DNA from: Lachnoclostridium phytofermentans
GTDB lineage: Bacteria; Bacillota; Clostridia; Lachnospirales; Lachnospiraceae
Assembly (NCBI RefSeq): GCF_000733755.1
Contig: NZ_JPOF01000003.1
Span: 1,404,501 to 1,468,500 of the forward strand
Direction: 5' to 3'
DNA: 64,000 bases
This document shows positions 62,724-64,000 of this stretch, one piece after another. The position numbers and the translations under genes are program-made. The first letter of the stretch is position 1. Each line of letters opens with the position of its first letter. The notes below the pieces were generated by a model. It saw only the letters and a list, made by a program, of their open reading frames with translations. It was not told where the DNA came from and did not search any database.

Positions 62724-63578
62724 CTATTCTCCTTTTCTACGTCCGAACAAACTTTTATTTTTCTTTTTCTGCGTATCCTTGTTTGTTTGAACTGGAACCT
62801 CTTCTTCTACATAAATCTTATCTTGCTTCATAACTTCAGCTGCTAAGTCACGATACGCATCTGCTCCTGCAGATTTTGGATCATAAATACTTATTGGTAG
62901 TCCATGACTTGGAGCTTCTGCCAATCTAACATTTCGAGGAATAATAGAATTATATATATTTTGCTGTAAATTACTTCTTACATTTTCTACAACTTGTAAG
63001 GAAAGATTCGTTCTAGCATCATACATGGTAAATACAACACCTTCTATTTCAAGTGATGCATTCAGTCTATTTTTTACAAGATTAATTGTATGTATTAACT
63101 GAGATAACCCTTCCAAAGCATAATATTCGCATTGTATTGGAACAAGTACAGCATCGGCTGTAGTCATTGCATTGATTGTTAACGTATTCAGAGAAGGCGG
63201 ACAGTCAATAATAATATAGTCGAAGAAATCTTTCATTGGATTAATATGTTTTTTAAGTATATATTCCTTATCTTCAATTCCTATTAATTCAATTTCAGCA
63301 CCAGCTAAATTTACATCTGATGGAATAACTACTAGATTTGGTACGACACTGTCACATATACACTTCTCAACATTACATTCCCCAATTAATAATTCATAAA
63401 CAGTATTTTCCAAAGAAGTCTTATCGATACCAAGACCACTTGTAGTATTACCTTGAGGATCAATGTCAATTGCAAGCACCTTCATGCCTTTTTCTGCTAA
63501 ACATGCTGCTAAATTGATTGCGGTAGTAGTTTTTCCAACTCCACCTTTTTGATTTGCAACTGCTATCGTTTTTCCCAT
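62724..63578 (-). CDS. parA: Chromosome partitioning ATPase ParA (Soj)
   Basis: A 284-residue Walker-type ATPase. GKTIAVANQKGGVGKTTTAINL is the deviant Walker A with its signature Lys. VLAIDIDPQGNTTSGLG is the A-prime motif, and DYIIIDCPPSLNTLTINAM is Walker B. The C-terminus has a basic tail (QKKKNKSLFGRRKGE) beyond the usual length. It forms an ATP-dependent gradient on the nucleoid and moves ParB-parS. I start at 63578 (MGKTIAV); the ATG at 63593 would add five residues and is also possible. It leads the parA-parB-DUF4446 operon. Confidence 0.96.
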   Translation of the reverse strand: MGKTIAVANQKGGVGKTTTAINLAACLAEKGMKVLAIDIDPQGNTTSGLGIDKTSLENTVYELLIGECNVEKCICDSVVPNLVVIPSDVNLAGAEIELIGIEDKEYILKKHINPMKDFFDYIIIDCPPSLNTLTINAMTTADAVLVPIQCEYYALEGLSQLIHTINLVKNRLNASLEIEGVVFTMYDARTNLSLQVVENVRSNLQQNIYNSIIPRNVRLAEAPSHGLPISIYDPKSAGADAYRDLAAEVMKQDKIYVEEEVPVQTNKDTQKKKNKSLFGRRKGE

Positions 63579-63593
63579 TTCATCAACCTTCAT

Positions 63594-64000
63594 CTTTCTT
63601 ATGCTAACTTTTTTAATTATATCACGATATGATTTATATAGCTATAGCTAATATGTAACAAATCGTAAAAACATATGAAAATGTTACTTTTTTCTACAGT
63701 AATTATAATAATAATTCTATCTATTTCTACTTTTTATTATAAAATACGTTAAGTTGAAATTAATATACTTCATCACAATAAGAAATTAAATATAAACGAA
63801 CAATCTTAAACTCACCTGCTTATCTCAATATTTAAATTGAAAAGATCCTTTTGTAAGAAGAAGTAAATAATTAGATAATTACTATCCAGATTGGTATTAA
63901 TATAAAACATTACACAAGGTCACATGCATACACGGCATCCTCATTGATCAATAATATATTGCCACTATGCTGATATTTAAACATCTATCTTTAGTCGAAT
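63594..64000. other. Intergenic region upstream of parA, no gene seen
   Basis: Very AT-rich, no frame with an RBS and no tRNA. A small palindrome, TATAGCTATA (about 63637), and a TATAAT-like element near 63620 (minus strand) may belong to the parA promoter. The right-hand neighbour lies beyond the window. Confidence 0.45.

Noticed and set aside
63594-64000. Origin of replication at the right edge
   Set aside because: The parAB-parS context suggests oriC is near, but I see no cluster of DnaA boxes (TTATCCACA) in this stretch.

Overview
The window reads as chromosome of a low-GC, Gram-positive, anaerobic, spore-forming member of the Clostridia, most likely a Lachnospiraceae plant- or gut-polymer fermenter of the Lachnoclostridium (Clostridium) phytofermentans type. 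The evidence is a large Bacillus-type SRP RNA, spore maturation genes spmA/spmB, an AbrB/SpoVT regulator, a Rex-type adhE promoter, Gram-positive LexA boxes and Lachnospiraceae-restricted proteins (DUF3881, DUF4446). Soj/Spo0J-type parA/parB with an internal parS at the right edge suggest oriC lies nearby, probably just beyond that edge.

Layout. 0-6.2 kb (minus): a Wadjet/MksBEF-like condensin operon, jetA-jetB-jetC, the last cut by the window edge. It is preceded by an unusual 771-residue protein with a degenerate cyclic-nucleotide-binding-like N-terminus. 6.4-18.4 kb: SRP RNA, an LCP cell-wall ligase, tadA overlapping an anaerobic RNR-activase-like radical SAM gene, two acetyltransferases, a Uup-like ABC-F protein, rsmA, tatD and a lone PfkB-type sugar-phosphate kinase. 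18.5-30.5 kb: a divergent sugar-use locus. On the minus strand are an LplB/LplC/LplA-type ABC importer and a transmembrane AraC regulator. On the plus strand are a ChbG-like deacetylase, BadF-type sugar kinase, GH4 glycosidase, cytosolic Asp-box (sialidase-like) protein, a DUF305 gene remnant and a DapA/NanA-family aldolase. 30.8-36.8 kb: a GntR-ABC exporter unit, a short divergent PTS enzyme I, spmAB and abrB with CcpA-like sites upstream. 37-43.8 kb (minus): the conserved speA-kinase-yaaR-holB-ricT-trmN6-rsmI block known from Bacillus, but with a guanylate-kinase-like gene where Bacillus has tmk.

44-54 kb: trmB, trxA, an AI-2E-family transporter, two identical tRNA-Lys genes that each have a promoter and a GU-rich terminator, a LexA-controlled small gene plus dinB, a divergent HMCES/YedK (SRAP) gene, and adhE with two Rex operators. 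54-64 kb: an APH-like kinase, araD, a D,D-carboxypeptidase, a coiled-coil membrane protein, tRNA-Arg, DUF3881, an HD-GYP protein, DUF4446, parB and parA.

Most genes are housekeeping or ordinary carbohydrate metabolism. The parts most worth a second look are the regulator-headed condensin/Wadjet operon, the deacetylase/GH4/Asp-box sugar locus, the two-LexA-box cassette with an unrecognised 97-residue protein, and a small family of dispersed palindromes sharing a CTTGTCATGAAT-like tail. All calls come from reading the sequence; no database search was run.
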